DNA of 64,000 nt from Rugalucina vietnamica (lineage: Eukaryota; Mollusca; Bivalvia; Lucinida; Lucinidae), in the NCBI GenBank assembly GCA_964017185.1, contig OZ024876.1, forward strand, positions 34,697,278 through 34,761,277. Reading direction: 5' to 3'. Positions 32,867 through 42,166 of this stretch are shown here, one piece after another (the first letter of the stretch is position 1; every line of letters starts with the position of its first letter). Below the pieces are notes generated by a model that saw nothing but the letters and a program-made list of their open reading frames with translations, did not search any database and was not told the DNA's origin. The position numbers and the translations under genes are program-made.

Positions 32867-33129
32867 CATTACGAAAACATGCCAATGTGATATCCAGATT
32901 TTGCCATAGTTGTAAAAATTGAAAATTTTCAGCAGAAAAATGTTTTTTCTTTCTTTCTAACTGTTTTTGCTCAAAACATAGATAGTGGTTACGCGTTAGA
33001 ACCGCCTCGGAGAGGCGGTTCTAACGAGTACACACAATCTAAGTTTTGAAGCAAAAATAAGAAAAATAGGTACACAACAGTTTTACTATAAAAATGGGGG
33101 TTTAAGGGGACATACATTTCATGGACATG
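32867..33129 (+). repeat. Hairpin element family M2, full copy
   Basis: CATTACGAAAACATGCCAATG to TTTCATGGACATGTCAC. Palindrome GTTAGAACCGCCTCGG and AGAGGCGGTTCTAAC. It ends 46 bp from exon 2 of the methyltransferase. Confidence 0.8.
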
Positions 33130-33175
33130 TCACAAGACAGCAAAGCGGCATGTAGATAGCAAATCGCATACCAAC

Positions 33176-33374
33176 CCTGTGGTATCTTTTCTAGCAAAAC
33201 ATTCCATTATATGTTTCATGTGCTGAGATTCTCCCCGATACCATTTCTCGAGGTATTCTAAATTGTTACTCCATTTATCCGACAAGTATATCTCCTCAAA
33301 CCAGTTGACGGCAGCTATGACAGGGTAGATAGGCCCACTCCCCACATCTAGCAGTTTCTTCCCCTGCAGTTTAC
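33176..33374 (-). CDS. NNMT/INMT-family methyltransferase, exon 2
   Basis: The 199-nt exon begins after acceptor GTTGTCACTGCAG, with two bases completing a Gly codon. It ends at donor GG|GTTGGT, chosen because it alone keeps phase with exon 3; a nearby GTATGC donor would break the frame. It encodes the SAM-binding motif I, KKLLDVGSGPIYP, equivalent to the DIGSGPTIY motif of mammalian NNMT. The acidic/aromatic strand EEIYLSDKWSNNLEYLEKW follows, holding the residue that binds the ribose of SAM in the family. Confidence 0.88.
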
Positions 33375-33452
33375 CTGCAGTGACAACAATGGCCAGTTTA
33401 ATATGGACCGACGGGCCCTGGGTTACGCTGAATCGTGTCCTTGCTGTGGCAT

Positions 33453-33661
33453 TGAGCCGCGACGCGAGAGAACCTGTCTTAGGGGTTTCCGACCAGGTCC
33501 GACACAAACCGGCCTGTACAGCCTCAGAAGCAGGTTGGAATCTTGAAACTTTGGAGATAAGTAGAAGAGGGATTTTACTACCTGTGTAGCGAAAACAAAG
33601 GCGCTGATCAGCTGTGCAGTTACTGCATATGCAAAAATCCGGTATTCTCATGGCGCGGCTC
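33453..33661 (-). repeat. GAGCC MITE (family M1), TGTG stem broken
   Basis: GAGCCGCGACGCGAGAGAACC at the left and TTCTCATGGCGCGGCTCAA at the right. The stem's second arm is deleted after CAGCTGTGCAGTTACTGCA. Intron 1 of the methyltransferase gene. Confidence 0.75.
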
Positions 33662-33671
33662 AATTAATACA

Positions 33672-33742
33672 CAGGTGACGCTGCTCCTGTCCCTAAATGA
33701 CTGAAAAATTGTTGAACTGGACTTTAAACTACCAACAAAACA
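33672..33742 (+). repeat. SINE 3' fragment
   Basis: GCTCCTGTCCCTAAATGACT, GAAAAATTGTTGAACTGGAC and a tail of AACAAAAC match the 3' part of the SINEs at 55666 and 62083. Confidence 0.55.
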
Positions 33743-34545
33743 TTAAGGAAACACGACTTTGCTGTGTTCATAGCTGTAAAATCTTAGATTTTCAGTGAAA
33801 ATGAAAGGATTGTTTTACTGCTTTACACACAGGATGTTCCCATCGGTGTTCCGCAAGTAGAGCGAAGTCATGCGTGAAACGGAGTTCGGGTTAACTAGCT
33901 GATTGGAAAAGGTACCTCAGGACCTTTTCCACAGTGTTTACTTTGAATATGAAGAAAATTCTACCCATGATCGACTGCTCTCTCCCAATTGCGCGTTTTG
34001 TCACATAAAGCGCTTGATAAAAACTAGTGAACCCGTCTATACTGACTAGACAGTTAACCGCAATCAATTAAATTTATCCATTTTTGACACTCCCCGTCAA
34101 ATAGCGGTAAAATCTAGCAAGCAGTCTCGATCGTGGTGACTGCTTATCATAGCGCATCTAGGTTTAGATCGTAGATACCCTGACGAGGGGTACAGATATA
34201 TGGCTGACTTTTAGTCCAACACATCGGTCCCATGGGTCTGTTTCTGGTAGTGTGGCTGCAGGTCAAAATTCAGAACTCTGTCACAAATTAACTGCACTGC
34301 AAAATGGTTTTCTACACATCGACATGTTCCCTTTAGTATTGGCTTTGATTCCATAACATCAGAGAATTAACAACACTGAAATCTAGAGCAAAAGGAATCT
34401 CTTATAACAAACGGCTGCTGACCTTTTCTTTGGTTTCTTTTTAAAGAAGCCAACTTGTATATGCTTTACACTGTATTTTGCCCCATACAGACGTTACAAC
34501 CACCTCGTTGATGCGGTTTTCAGCTCCACACGTATCCATAACATA
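33743..34545. other. Intron 1 of the methyltransferase gene, no element recognised
   Basis: Mixed-composition unique sequence with no ORF or repeat I can name. Confidence 0.4.
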
Positions 34546-34668
34546 TGAGCCGCCTCGTAGGAAAACCAACAATGTGGTTTCCGAACAGGTCCGACACAAA
34601 CCGACCTGTACAAGCACAGAAAAGAGCTAGAAGCTCGAAATTTCGGATTTAAGTAGAAGAGGAATTGT
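34546..34668 (-). repeat. GAGCC MITE (family M1), one end
   Basis: GAGCCGCCTCGTAGGAAAACC through GGTCCGACACAAACCGACC to AGTAGAAGAGGAATTGTA. It is cut exactly where the next element begins. Confidence 0.7.
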
Positions 34669-34682
34669 AACGTACGCTGCCC

Positions 34683-36340
34683 TATAGTCGTCATGGTCCT
34701 AAGGTCGTCACTTTTCTTTTGACCCCAACATTTCCGTCTTTGTCATCGAAACTTTTCAGAAGGGGCATGATTCTAATGGAAAATATCTCCTCTACTTTAT
34801 AATCATTAATTCACAACCTCTAAATCACCGGTTTCCTTGTAGTAGACGTTGAAACAGGGGTACCCAATTTTGCACAAAATTGAAAGGCTGTCGAGAGCTG
34901 AATATGCTTTTCATATCGATCCGGCGAAAGGAAATTCCCCTGAGCTACGCCTGCCTCTTAATGACTTGTACATTTAGACATGCCCAGAAGATACCGATCT
35001 ACCAATAAATGCTTCCCTTTCATTGATAAAGCATGTAAACACATAAATAACTGGTTGAAAAGTGAGATGACGACTTAAGGTCATGCCTGACGACCTTAGG
35101 TCGTCATGAAGAAGTGGTTACTTGATTCCGTTTTCAATTCTCTTTCTCCTATCCCCCTCCTTCATACTTGTCTTCCTCCATGCTTTGACTCGCCTGGACC
35201 ACTGATATAGCAAACTAAGACTTTCAGCACACCTTAGGGTCGACCGACACCCCCATACAACCCCACAGTACGCCCATGGGCTCAGAACACTGTTTACCAT
35301 TCACTAATGAGATACGACCACTATTGTCAATTTGTTCGTACGTAGATGACACCACTTGGATCACCAAACTACATATGTTTAACCACTGAGCTTCAAAGGT
35401 GGCTACAGAAGTGTCTTTCTGGACTAGGGTACATCCCAAGATCCACTACCACCATCAGCCTATGTAACAATCTTCAGCAAAAACCACAATTTTAGGTGAC
35501 TCTAAAACGGTCGGTATATTTTAGGACCAACAAGACAACCCACCAATCGCTTCTATATGCCATAAGACTGCCAACGTTTTTGACCAATCAGTGCGTTCTC
35601 ATAACCACGTTCATTGCCACGTATGCATTTAGTATGTCCAGTGTTCCACTAATTTCACCACTCAGGCATTCACTAGTCTTTAGACAACTTCTCCATCACT
35701 TATGCTTTCATTTGGTAGTCAGGCAAAACTACTTGCACCGTTTAGCAGAACTTCAGTCCGCCAATATAGGACAGTCCCCTCTGCTGTTTGTGATCTTTTA
35801 ATAATACCAACACATGCCACTTCTAAGTGCATGAGAACTAAGGCAAATTCCAAACGGCCACTATCATTATTGTTGATGGTTTAAAACACTTCACAGGTAC
35901 CACAAATAACTCCCAAACACCTCCACACCGAGGTACTTTATGTCATTAAAGGTACAAAAATGACGGGTCTAAGACTATCGTGACAACCCTAGGACCAGCT
36001 TAATATACCTACATAGCTACAGAGACATTAAGTGCACACCTGTGACTATCAACACCACTTCCGGACCACCCAATTACACGCAAAGTTACTAATTAATGCT
36101 AAGACCAACACAGTCCGTACATTGGACAAGAACCACGCCCGATCAGACCTCTGTTGGTCCTTCAAGATCAAATAAGCGATTCATAAAGTTCATTTGCACA
36201 ATCACACATGCTTTTATGGTCACAAGCGGTATTTATTGGTAGCGAAAAGACACTGTAGTACCACTTAATACTGCTGACGACCTTAGGGCCTGGTCACTGA
36301 CGACTTTAGGTCCCGGTGGTCCTAAAGTCGTCAGTCATAC
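34683..36340. mobile_element. Putative element with TGACGACCTTAGG palindromes
   Basis: GTCGTCATGGTCCTAAGGTCG at the left, a near-perfect palindrome TGACGACCTTAGGTCGTCA at 35089-35107, and the inverted set GACGACTTTAGG and GGTCCTAAAGTCGTCAGTCA at the right. The 1.1 kb between the last two clusters is richer in C and A than its surroundings. It holds frames of 60-101 codons that match nothing I recognise. Confidence 0.4.
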
Positions 36341-36507
36341 CCCTCTGCGTAAATTACCATCCTATATTGGTACTTGTGGCGATCACATGTACATTAAACT
36401 TGCATGAGTGTATACATGCGTTCCTATTGTATACCACTGAGTACAGACCTGTATGTGCTTTCTGATGAAAGTCTCGATTTAAAGGGTATATTTTGCACGG
36501 GCATTAC

Positions 36508-36670
36508 CGTCAAGAAAGGCGTCGTTGAATTCACCAAAGAACCACTCAGTTGTTTCCTTTACAATGTCATACTCCGAATCTCCGTTGTAAAGCGCCGACA
36601 CGTAGAGCTCAGGATCAAAGCACGAGTGCGCATGTGTGGTGATTTCAAACGTGGCCTCGTCTTTCGCCAT
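36508..36670 (-). CDS. NNMT/INMT-family methyltransferase, exon 1 (start)
   Basis: The ATG is at 36670-36668, giving 54 codons plus one base to donor ACG|GTAATG. The split Gly codon joins to exon 2. The four exons give 789 nt, 262 residues, close to the 264 of mammalian NNMT. The start carries SCFDPELYVSALY, equivalent to the FNPRDYLEKYY segment that lids the active site. The family (class I SAM methyltransferases: NNMT, INMT, PNMT) transfers a methyl group to an amine or pyridine nitrogen; the substrate here cannot be read from sequence. Exons are at 36670-36508, 33374-33176, 32046-31852 and 30477-30246. The start codon is about 110 bp from the inserted 9-kb transposon, so the native upstream promoter has been displaced. 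Confidence 0.9.
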
Positions 36671-36781
36671 TGCAAACTAGGCCTATTTTGGCTAAAATAG
36701 GGGCTGAATGTTTATAAAAGAGACTACATCTAATACGCATACTTCTCGAAACTGATTATACTGAACTGAAGTTTCAGCATC

Positions 36782-36784
36782 TTA
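36782..36784. other. Target-site duplication, left (TTA)
   Basis: TTA directly before TACCCCCATT; the same TTA follows GGGGGTA at 45761-45763. Confidence 0.7.
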
Positions 36785-36799
36785 TACCCCCATTCCACT

Positions 36800-37360
36800 G
36801 GGCGGCGTTTCTACTGCGTTTCCAAATATGGGCATAAAATACCGTGAAACGTAGAGAGAGCGCCAGAAGCGTAGTCGAAACGCCTTGATCGTAGTAGAAA
36901 CGTACTGGTAGCGCCTTGAACGCCACCCAAATTTGAAAGTTTTGACCCTGCTCAAAAATTTAAAACTTTAACGTAGAGAGAACTCCGTGGACTCGAAACG
37001 CAGTGGAAGCGTAGTAAAAGCGTATTAAGAACGGCATTAGCGTAGCAGTATTGTAGCCGTAGCGTGCATAACGTAGAAGAAGCGTAGCAGCATCGCAGTA
37101 AAAGCGTAGCGATATTTGTCCGCGATCCCAGTACGCTTCTCCTACGCTTTGGGCGCTCCTTCTACGCTACTCCCATACTCACGCTTTCACTACGATTCCA
37201 CCAAATTACCAATATCAACCAACGCACATCTTCTACGCATCCAGTACGTTCTTGGCGTTTTCACTACGTTACCACTACGCTTCCACTACGCTCTTGGCGT
37301 CTTGACTGCGTTACCACTACGCTTCTTGGCGATTGAGCTACGTTCATGGCGTTTTACAGC
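36800..37360. repeat. Subterminal CGTAG/CTACG motif array
   Basis: Dozens of short motifs of type GCGTAGTAGAAACG. They point one way (CGTAG) up to about 37110 and the other way (CTACGCTTC) from about 37130 to 37350, so the block is itself a diffuse palindrome. Similar motifs recur at 37680-37785 and 45530-45740. Such arrays often bind transposase. Confidence 0.7.
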
Positions 37361-37379
37361 ACGCACGCGCCAACCAGGG

Positions 37380-37387
37380 TATAAATA
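37380..37387 (+). promoter_or_regulatory. TATA box of the outer transposon
   Basis: TATAAATA in the context CAGGGTATAAATACG, 71 bp before the ATG at 37451. It fits a transcription start near 37410. Inferred from position only. Confidence 0.5.
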
Positions 37388-37450
37388 CGTCACCTGTTTT
37401 AGCATTGTCTTCATTGTTAAATGTTAATTTAAGCAATCCACAAAAAGAAA

Positions 37451-37636
37451 ATGCCACCCCGAAAGGGAAGAAAAGCAAACGCTACTAGTACTGCCACCCA
37501 GCCTCCAACAACTGAACCGCAGCAAGAGCCTACTCCAGAAGATGCTTCGCGTCAGGTCGAACAGGATATACCCCCTCCCCAACTCGAAGTTGAATCCCAA
37601 CCTTATTATCGCAAAACAGCCACTTATCTTCTTTGA
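37451..37636 (+). CDS. Small ORF of the outer transposon (possible first-exon relic)
   Basis: The frame has 61 codons after a good start context (AAAGAAAATGCC). It begins MPPRKGRKANATS, a basic patch, then a Thr/Pro/Gln/Glu-rich low-complexity stretch. It sits 71 bp downstream of a TATA box, inside the transposon and outside the Ngaro element. No domain is recognisable. It may be the N-terminal end of a transposon protein whose remainder is deleted, or a chance frame. Confidence 0.4.
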   Translation: MPPRKGRKANATSTATQPPTTEPQQEPTPEDASRQVEQDIPPPQLEVESQPYYRKTATYLL

Positions 37637-37789
37637 AGACTAGTTGTCAAATGCTGAAAAGATCTTAACTTGTTGAGTTTTCATGGACAAAACGCAGCAG
37701 AAACGCGGTGCCTGAGCTCCAAACGTAGAAAGGACGCAGCAGGAACGTAGTAAGCGTAGGTAAAGCGTAGTCAAAGCGTAGACAGAAAT

Positions 37790-38026
37790 CCCTTTGTAAT
37801 GCATCCTTCAAGGATGACAAGGAAGGGCCAAGCTCGTTTGAGGTAACAAAAGACAAATAACACACTAACTGTGGAAATGTCATTTATGTAATAAATGACG
37901 ATCTTGAAAATACGATTACAATGACATAATCAAATATCTCTATTTATACAATATTCTAAAGAATAAACAAACACTGTTTGGAATTAAAACATACTTCAAC
38001 CGAAAAGGGGGGCGAACAAACCGCCA
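37790..38026 (-). repeat. Ngaro split direct repeat B2
   Basis: Starts CCCTTTGTAATGCATCC and ends GCGAACAAACCGCCA on +. Matches 38268-38503 apart from one A. Confidence 0.9.
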
Positions 38027-38092
38027 CAAACCTATTATAAAAAACAAAATATACCCAAACACTTTTTGGTAGGTGCCAGGGGTGGAGGTGGG

Positions 38093-38270
38093 TAATTGAT
38101 TTGAAAAACTTTGTATTATAGAACGTCCTAGCAAGCGGGTATCTAAAATACTACTGACGATCGAAATCAATACTGCAGTTGATATAATTGCTTACTACGT
38201 CAGCAAATATATTAGTAGCCAATCATAATTTAAGGAGCATTACAAAAACGCTTATCTTCAATAAGCACCC
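38093..38270 (-). repeat. Ngaro split direct repeat A2
   Basis: TAATTGATTTGAAAAACTTT to TTCAATAAGCACCC on +. No difference seen from 45341-45518. Confidence 0.9.
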
Positions 38271-38503
38271 TTTGTAATGCATCCTTCAAGGATGACAAGG
38301 AAGGGCCAAGCTCGTTTGAGGTAACAAAAGACAAATAACACACTAACTGTGGAAATGTCATTTATGTAATAAATGACGATCTTGAAAATACGATTACAAT
38401 GACATAATCAAATATCTCTATTTATACAATATTCTAAAGAATAAACAAACACTGTTTGGAATTAAACATACTTCAACCGAAAAGGGGGGCGAACAAACCG
38501 CCA
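38268..38503 (-). repeat. Ngaro split direct repeat B1
   Basis: Begins with the CCC shared with the end of A2. Matches 37790-38026. Confidence 0.9.
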
Positions 38504-38594
38504 TACACAGCCGGCTTGCAACAGTATTGAAGCAAGCAGGTTGACGCCCCACCCGAGGACCTTCCTTGTCATTACAAACAGGCATCAGTATCAA

Positions 38595-39225
38595 TTGATA
38601 AACAAAAGAATAAAGGAAATTTATGAAACTGGGATAGCTATACGTGAACTTAAAACTGAAAAGGGTACACAGTATACCAGGCATAATCCATCATATATCA
38701 TACCCAAATAAGCATGACATGAGAGCTATCAGGAGCAGACTTATTCTGACCTCCCTCCAGCTATAATGTCACACTCATCAGAACAAAATTATCAACAACC
38801 AAGAAATTGATAAACAAAAGAATAAAGTAAATTGATGAAACTTGGTTAGCTATACATGAACTTAAAACTGAAAGGTTACACTGTATACCAGGCATAATCC
38901 ATCATATATCATACCAAATAAGCATGACATGAGAGCTATCAGGAGCAGACTTATTCTGACCTCCCTCCAGCTATAATGCCACACTCATCAGAACAAGATT
39001 ATCATCAACCAAGAAATTGATAAACAAAATAATAAAGTAAATTGATGAAACTTGGTTAGCTATACATGAACTTAAAACTGAAAAGTTACACGGTAGACAA
39101 GGCATAATCCATCATATATCATACCCAAATAAGCATGACATGAGAGCTATCAGGAGCAGACTTCTTCTGACCTCCCTCCAGCTATAATGTCACACTCATC
39201 AGAACAAAATTATATCATCAACCAA
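38595..39225. repeat. Three ~210-bp tandem units in the Ngaro 3' region
   Basis: Units share TTGATAAACAAAAGAATAAA, CAGGCATAATCCATCATATA and ATGAGAGCTATCAGGAGCAG. A shorter motif, GAGCAGCCTTATACTGACCT, repeats at 39341-39475. Confidence 0.85.
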
Positions 39226-39620
39226 TGAAATGGACAAAACATTGTGGTGAGACATATACTGACCACACAAAAATAATATGCAAGGAAAACGTGTACAATA
39301 TTGAATCCTGAGACAATGTGAAATAACTATGTTAAAGAGAAGCAGCCTTATACTGACCTCCCCAAAATATCACTATGATGACTTCATTCGGGAGCAGCAT
39401 TATACTGACCTCCCAAACATATCCCATATCATGATTACACTCGGGAGCAGCCTTATACTGACCTCCCACGGCCAAACAGACGTTTTCGGACATATCTCCA
39501 AATTGACATGATCTATAGTAAATGATAATAAAAAATAAAAACCTTAACAAGCAATGCGTAATGCACTAAAATCGCAAGGCGAGACAGACAGCTAACCCTC
39601 AAGCAATACTGCAGCATATC

Positions 39621-40610
39621 TTACTTTGGAAAAGAAAAACAATTGACTCTGATATATCTTTGAACAGCATTCGATTCCCAGCGACCCATACGCTTTATAT
39701 TATCCTCCGACAAACCTTGACAGAATGCCGACGTCGCAGCTCCGATACGAAACGAATGTGGCTTATATCGACTTTGGTCTAAACCGAGAAAAGATACAAT
39801 GATGCGTAATTTTTCAGAAACAAATGCATATGAAACAGGCAATCCATTTTGAAACTGAAACAATGGCCCAGATACATGCTTAAATTCACGAAGATATGCC
39901 TGCATTGCACGCACTGGACAACAACTTTCACTGTCGCGGTTTATAGGCAGTAAAAGCGTCATGGGTAACTGTTTCACGTTGTTTTTGAAATATCTGATAA
40001 TAACACGCATACCGACAACTGCCCTATCTCGGTAAATAAAACAAATATCATCTCTTTGAATAACACGGTTTTGAGAAACTCCATGTTTGACGCAGATTTC
40101 ACCCATTCGAAGAAAGGCATTAAAACTTAACAAGAATATAGCTTTCAATAGGGCCCTTTGGGAAAGAAGCATAACGGCCCTGGGCAATGCTAGTATCATT
40201 CTATGCAAAATAGTGGCAGTTATTGGTAAACGCATATCAAATGCAGAGCCATTTAATTTTTTAGCCCCTTTTAAAAACTGACGAACAAGAAAAGATGATG
40301 TCGGATCAGGATATCCTTGAATTTTATGAATAAAGGCGATAGCTGAAACATGCGATGCAATAGTGGAGGGTTGATAACCCAGATGAAACAAGCTTGTCAG
40401 AAAATTCAATAATAAAATGACCGAAACTGGAAGACAAACATTAACTCTGTTCCTACGGCCATACTCTGAGAATTTTTCCCAGACTTTTAAGTACGCTGTT
40501 TTTGTCTTCTTGTCTAAAGACGCCATAATAATTTCAGATGCGTCAGGAGTTAAATACGTAGCAGAGCTGCTGGCAGAACACATGGGTTGTCGGCTAGCCA
40601 AGGAGCCCAT
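39621..40610 (-). CDS. Ngaro tyrosine recombinase (YR)
   Basis: This intact 329-codon frame integrates the element by site-specific recombination in place of an integrase. Visible catalytic residues are R168 (FLRMGE), H285 and R288 (HSFR), W311 in the second-histidine position (GRW), and Y319 as the nucleophile. The N-terminal half (about 30-125) is the helical core-binding domain. Its start overlaps the end of the RT gene by 61 nt in another frame, so translation by re-initiation or frameshift is likely. Confidence 0.9.
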   Translation of the reverse strand: MGSLASRQPMCSASSSATYLTPDASEIIMASLDKKTKTAYLKVWEKFSEYGRRNRVNVCLPVSVILLLNFLTSLFHLGYQPSTIASHVSAIAFIHKIQGYPDPTSSFLVRQFLKGAKKLNGSAFDMRLPITATILHRMILALPRAVMLLSQRALLKAIFLLSFNAFLRMGEICVKHGVSQNRVIQRDDICFIYRDRAVVGMRVIIRYFKNNVKQLPMTLLLPINRDSESCCPVRAMQAYLREFKHVSGPLFQFQNGLPVSYAFVSEKLRIIVSFLGLDQSRYKPHSFRIGAATSAFCQGLSEDNIKRMGRWESNAVQRYIRVNCFSFPK

Positions 40611-42166
40611 TTCTTGGCGTCCTGTAATTGAAAACGAGATAAATTATCGGCAACGTAGTTTGTCTTTCCAGGCACATGCTTGCAACGAAAAACAATATTG
40701 TACGTCATTGTGGCTACAACTAAGCGCCGTACCAGCTTCATCATAATAGGGTCTTTGGAAGACATTTTGTTGACTACATACACTGTAGCTTCATTATCCG
40801 ATAAGAACAAAATTCTCTGATTTGCCATATCTGTGCCCCATAGCTCGACTGCAAGGACAATTGGAAATAACTCTAAAATATTAATATGCATATCCGAGAA
40901 TTCAGGCGGCCAAGTATGCATAAACCATTGGCATCCAAATACCGCAGCAAAACCTTTCGTAGACGCTGCATCGGTATACAAACGAAGGATATCAGACGCA
41001 ACCCAATCACCTGACAATAGCACATGTTGGCCATTAAACCCAGACATGAAGATTTCCCACGCGGCTAAATCAGCCCTTGCTTCATTATTTAATCTAATGA
41101 AATGATTTGGATTCGAAACATTTATGGTAAGATCATACAATCTGCGTAAAAACGCTCTCCCCGGAACAACACAACCCGTGGCAAAATTGAGTAACCCTAA
41201 TAGTGACTGAAGCTCTTTCAGGATCACCTTTTTCCGTTTTGAAAATTCTGTTAACATGTTTTTGATTTTTGTAACTTTTTCGTCGGGTAACCTGCTAATC
41301 ATTTCGCTCGAATCTACCTCAATTCCATAAATGACCAGCTTGGTACTAGGCCAGACTGTCTTTTCACGTTTAAGTGGTATCCCAATATCTTCACAAATGG
41401 AAATAAAACTTGCTAAATCGGAATGACATTTGATTGAATTTGCCGGGCCAATAAAGAAAAAATCATCTAATATATGGCTCATCGAAGCGCCAAAGTTATG
41501 AGACATGATCCACTGCAACGAAGAACTGAAACGTTCAAAACACTGACACGCCGCGGATAAACCCATGGGTAACGCACAATCCATGTAAAACTGTAGGTCA
41601 CCGTTATTGTCCGGCCAAGTAAAGCAGAGCAAATGCCTATCAAGAGGATTGATAGGAAGCAAGCGGAACGCATTTGAAATATCGGTTTTCGCCATTAATG
41701 CATTTTTCCCGAAACTCCTTATTAAGGAGGTAACCGTATCGATATTATCATATACCACTTGACTATCTAATTTATCAATACGCGAAGTAACCGACTCGGA
41801 ACGTGGGAATGACAAGTCATGGATCAAGCGAAACGACCCTGCCCCATGTTTTGGAATTAATGCCAAAGGTGAACATATCAATGGCTCACATGGCGGAAAC
41901 GGAAAAGGCCCCCGTACCCTGCCAGCGACGATTTCATCATTGATCATACGACTTACAACCAACGGGTTGCGGATTGCAGATATATGATTTCGAGAAATTC
42001 TAGAAATACAAGGACCCTGATATGGAACTCGAAAACCAAAAGCAAAACCTTGATATAAAAACTCCCGTTCCTTATCATCATAGCCATCAAGATAATGACG
42101 AAGACGTTCAGCCTTAACTGGCGTAGGCATTACACTATCAGTTTGATTTCCGAAATGTCGGCCCAC
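40550..42166 (-). CDS. Ngaro reverse transcriptase / RNase H
   Basis: This intact frame has 538 codons. The RT part has motif A with D162 (KTDISNAF), the LPMGLS block at 199-204, and the catalytic pair D234/D235 in HILDDF. The RNase H part has D399 (YTDAA), E432, D457 (SDNEA) and D507 (ADNLS), so both active sites look complete. It makes element cDNA from RNA. It overlaps gag by 29 nt at its 5' end and YR by 61 nt at its 3' end, each in a different frame. Confidence 0.92.
   Translation of the reverse strand: MGRHFGNQTDSVMPTPVKAERLRHYLDGYDDKEREFLYQGFAFGFRVPYQGPCISRISRNHISAIRNPLVVSRMINDEIVAGRVRGPFPFPPCEPLICSPLALIPKHGAGSFRLIHDLSFPRSESVTSRIDKLDSQVVYDNIDTVTSLIRSFGKNALMAKTDISNAFRLLPINPLDRHLLCFTWPDNNGDLQFYMDCALPMGLSAACQCFERFSSSLQWIMSHNFGASMSHILDDFFFIGPANSIKCHSDLASFISICEDIGIPLKREKTVWPSTKLVIYGIEVDSSEMISRLPDEKVTKIKNMLTEFSKRKKVILKELQSLLGLLNFATGCVVPGRAFLRRLYDLTINVSNPNHFIRLNNEARADLAAWEIFMSGFNGQHVLLSGDWVASDILRLYTDAASTKGFAAVFGCQWFMHTWPPEFSDMHINILELFPIVLAVELWGTDMANQRILFLSDNEATVYVVNKMSSKDPIMMKLVRRLVVATMTYNIVFRCKHVPGKTNYVADNLSRFQLQDAKKWAPWLADNPCVLPAALLRI

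Noticed and set aside
33130-33175. Extension of methyltransferase exon 2 to the GTATGC donor at about 33171
   Set aside because: It would leave phase 0 against an exon 3 that needs two preceding bases. The GTTGGT donor gives the correct join.
35496-35801. 101-codon + frame in the TGACGAC element
   Set aside because: No recognisable domain, no start context and no homologous frame elsewhere in the window. Kept only as part of the putative element.
40087-41105. + strand frames over the Ngaro genes
   Set aside because: They are antisense shadows of the RT and YR genes, which have full catalytic motifs on the other strand.
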